Positions 41,281-42,691 of a DNA stretch of 42,691 bases are shown piece after piece. The translations under genes and the position numbers were made by a program. The DNA comes from an uncultured Bacteroides sp. (GTDB lineage: Bacteria; Bacillota; Clostridia; Lachnospirales; Lachnospiraceae): NCBI GenBank assembly GCA_945913015.1, contig CAMECH010000022.1, forward strand, positions 1 to 42,691, in the 5' to 3' direction. Position 1 is the stretch's first letter. Each line of letters starts with the position of its first letter. Under the pieces are notes generated by a model. It saw nothing but the letters and a program-made list of their open reading frames with translations. It searched no databases and was not told where the DNA came from.

Positions 41281-42691
41281 TATATACTCTGCCGTAATTG
41301 TCCTGCCGTTTTGGCGCATTTCAAGCGGCGTTCCCGTAAATACGACCTCGCCTCCCGCAGTTCCGCCGTCAGGCCCGATATCTATAATATAATCTGCCAT
41401 CTTCATCACATCAGTGTTGTGCTCAATGACAATAACAGTATTTCCGCGCTCAATAATGTCGTCCAACAGTGCCATTATATTTTTTACATCAGATGCATGA
41501 AGCCCTGTTGTAGGCTCGTCAAGCACATAGACGTTTCCTTTCTTGTTAAGCTCCTTTGCAAGCTTTACTCTCTGGCGCTCGCCTCCGCTCAAGGTCGAAA
41601 GCGGCTGTCCGAGCGAAAGATACGGAAGTCCCGTTTCGAGCAGTGCATCTAAATATTTTTTTATTTTGACGTTATCCTCAAAAAATACAGCCGCATCTTC
41701 CACACTCATATTGAGCACATCAACTATATTTTTACCTTTATATTTACATTCCAGTGCCTCATCGCTGTACCTTGTGCCGTCACAGTACTCACACTTTGTC
41801 GTGACAGGATCCATAAATACAAGCTCTGTTGTAATAAATCCTCTGCCCTTGCACGCAGGGCATGCACCTTTACTGTTAAACGAAAAGATTGAGGCATCCT
41901 TGCCTGTAGCGTTGGCAAATACCTTGCGAATTTCGTCAAAAAAGCCAAGGTATGTACACGCGGTGGAACGCCCTGTTGCCGTGATTGCACTCTGGTCTAC
42001 CAAAACCACCATATCCTCGTACTGCTTTGCAAATACATCACGGATTAATGAGGATTTCCCCGAGCCTGCGACACCTGTTACCACAGTGAGTATGCCAAGC
42101 GGAATATCGACGTCAACATTTTTGAGATTATGCAGATTTGCACCTCTTACCGTAAGCCAGCCCTTAGGCTTTCTCGGATTATCCTTGAATGGAATCACCT
42201 CTTTCATCGCATTGCCGGTCAGCGTCCCGCTAAGAAGCAGCGATTCATAGCTGCCCTGAAAAAGAACCTGTCCGCCGTTTTTGCCCGCAAGCGGCCCTAT
42301 GTCTATTACTTCATCCGCAATACTTATAATATCTTTATCGTGTTCCACAACCAGCACCGTATTGCCCTTATCCCGCAGGCTTTTAAGCAGATCAGACATT
42401 CTGTGGACATCCCTCGGATGCATTCCGGTACTGGGTTCATCAAATATGTAAATCATGCCTGTAAGCGAGCTGCCCATATACCGCACAAGCTTTAATCTCT
42501 GTGCCTCACCGCCGGACAATGTAGAAGATTCCCTGTTCATACTAAGATACGGCAGTCCGATGTCAATCATTCTGTCAAGCGATGCCACAAGAGATTCTAC
42601 AATTGACTCTGCCCTTGCATCCTTAATACGTGAAAGCTCATCCTTAAGCCGTGAAAATTCCATTTCACACATATCTGCGATATTATATCCG
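41275..42691 (-). CDS. UvrA-like excinuclease ABC subunit A, C-terminal part, cut by the window edge
   Basis: The frame is open to the right edge, so the start lies outside the window; the 471 residues seen are the C-terminal part. They contain the end of the first ABC module (TLSGGEAQRLKLVRYMGSSL, then FDEPSTGMHPRD and VEHD). The second ABC module follows, with Walker A GVAGSGKSSL, a zinc finger CPACKGRG plus CEYCDGTRY, TLSGGERQRVKLAKEL and LDEPTTGLH. A canonical UvrA has both ABC modules, and all visible motifs are intact. The sequence style is close to the shorter UvrA2/DrrC-like paralogues sometimes linked to drug resistance, but the missing N-terminus prevents a decision between UvrA and UvrA2. 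Its stop codon lies in the palindromic repeat. Confidence 0.88.
   Translation of the reverse strand, partial: GYNIADMCEMEFSRLKDELSRIKDARAESIVESLVASLDRMIDIGLPYLSMNRESSTLSGGEAQRLKLVRYMGSSLTGMIYIFDEPSTGMHPRDVHRMSDLLKSLRDKGNTVLVVEHDKDIISIADEVIDIGPLAGKNGGQVLFQGSYESLLLSGTLTGNAMKEVIPFKDNPRKPKGWLTVRGANLHNLKNVDVDIPLGILTVVTGVAGSGKSSLIRDVFAKQYEDMVVLVDQSAITATGRSTACTYLGFFDEIRKVFANATGKDASIFSFNSKGACPACKGRGFITTELVFMDPVTTKCEYCDGTRYSDEALECKYKGKNIVDVLNMSVEDAAVFFEDNVKIKKYLDALLETGLPYLSLGQPLSTLSGGERQRVKLAKELNKKGNVYVLDEPTTGLHASDVKNIMALLDDIIERGNTVIVIEHNTDVMKMADYIIDIGPDGGTAGGEVVFTGTPLEMRQNGRTITAEYIV

Noticed and set aside
1-42691. CRISPR array, insertion sequence, prophage or integrase
   Set aside because: No regularly spaced direct repeats, transposase, recombinase or phage structural gene was seen on either strand.

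Overview
The window looks like a chromosomal segment of an anaerobic, low-to-moderate G+C Firmicute, most likely a Lachnospiraceae member (inference). The evidence is a housekeeping gene content typical of Clostridia, clostridial families such as DUF4317 and the ACT/HTH protein, a rubrerythrin fusion, strong GGAGG-type ribosome binding sites and sigma-A promoters with 16-18 bp spacers. No transposase, phage gene, CRISPR array or integrase was seen. Most genes lie on the minus strand.

Layout. 1-544: a consensus minus-strand promoter and leader that probably belong to an rRNA operon just outside the left edge, then two tRNA-Ser genes (GGA and UGA). 625-8815 (minus): tex, a YcxB-like membrane protein, tsaE, tsaB, rimI, rnz, an anchored protein of unknown function, tsaD and ispD. 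This is a run of tRNA-modification, tRNA-processing and RNA-binding genes. 8816-9190: divergent promoters and a very large imperfect palindrome that fills the 5' UTR of a DUF4190-type membrane protein gene. 9749-14007 (minus): ACT/HTH regulator, homoserine dehydrogenase, an iPGM-like putative homoserine kinase and aspartate kinase, forming an aspartate-to-phosphohomoserine operon. 14133-16105 (plus): a long attenuator-like leader, then thiW and thiM (thiazole uptake and salvage). 16012-19316 (minus): cheW, malQ, a ThiE/TenI-like gene and a zinc phospholipase C-like gene; the last overlaps the 3' end of thiM by 94 bp. 19383-23968 (minus): hpf, secA and prfB, the last with its programmed +1 frameshift. 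23978-24546: an AT-rich gap with a cluster of DnaA-box-like sites.

24547-29291 (minus): a CgeB-like glycosyltransferase overlapping an SDR gene, a single-PAS protein, a DUF4317 protein and an AEC transporter. 29430-30905 (plus): a sodium:alanine symporter. Then tRNA-Gly(CCC), a Cache-type chemoreceptor, a cytidylate kinase-like protein, a Cache-GGDEF-EAL protein with a degenerate GGDEF motif, and an iron-dependent alcohol dehydrogenase. 38047-41128: dtd, a flavin reductase-rubredoxin-rubrerythrin fusion and an SDR, opposite a bacteriohemerythrin gene, suggesting oxygen and peroxide defence. 41275-42691: the C-terminal part of a UvrA-like protein cut by the right edge.

The most unusual signals are non-coding. 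They are the giant palindromic 5' UTR at 8930-9181; the thiW leader with two mutually exclusive pairings next to a terminator; the DnaA-box cluster; and a family of short palindromic repeats (arms TGTGAAAAAT / ATTTTTCACA, and a GACGC-TAAA-GCGTC hairpin next to a GGAATGG-type Shine-Dalgarno). In places these repeats supply the start codon, stop codon or ribosome binding site of the adjacent gene.
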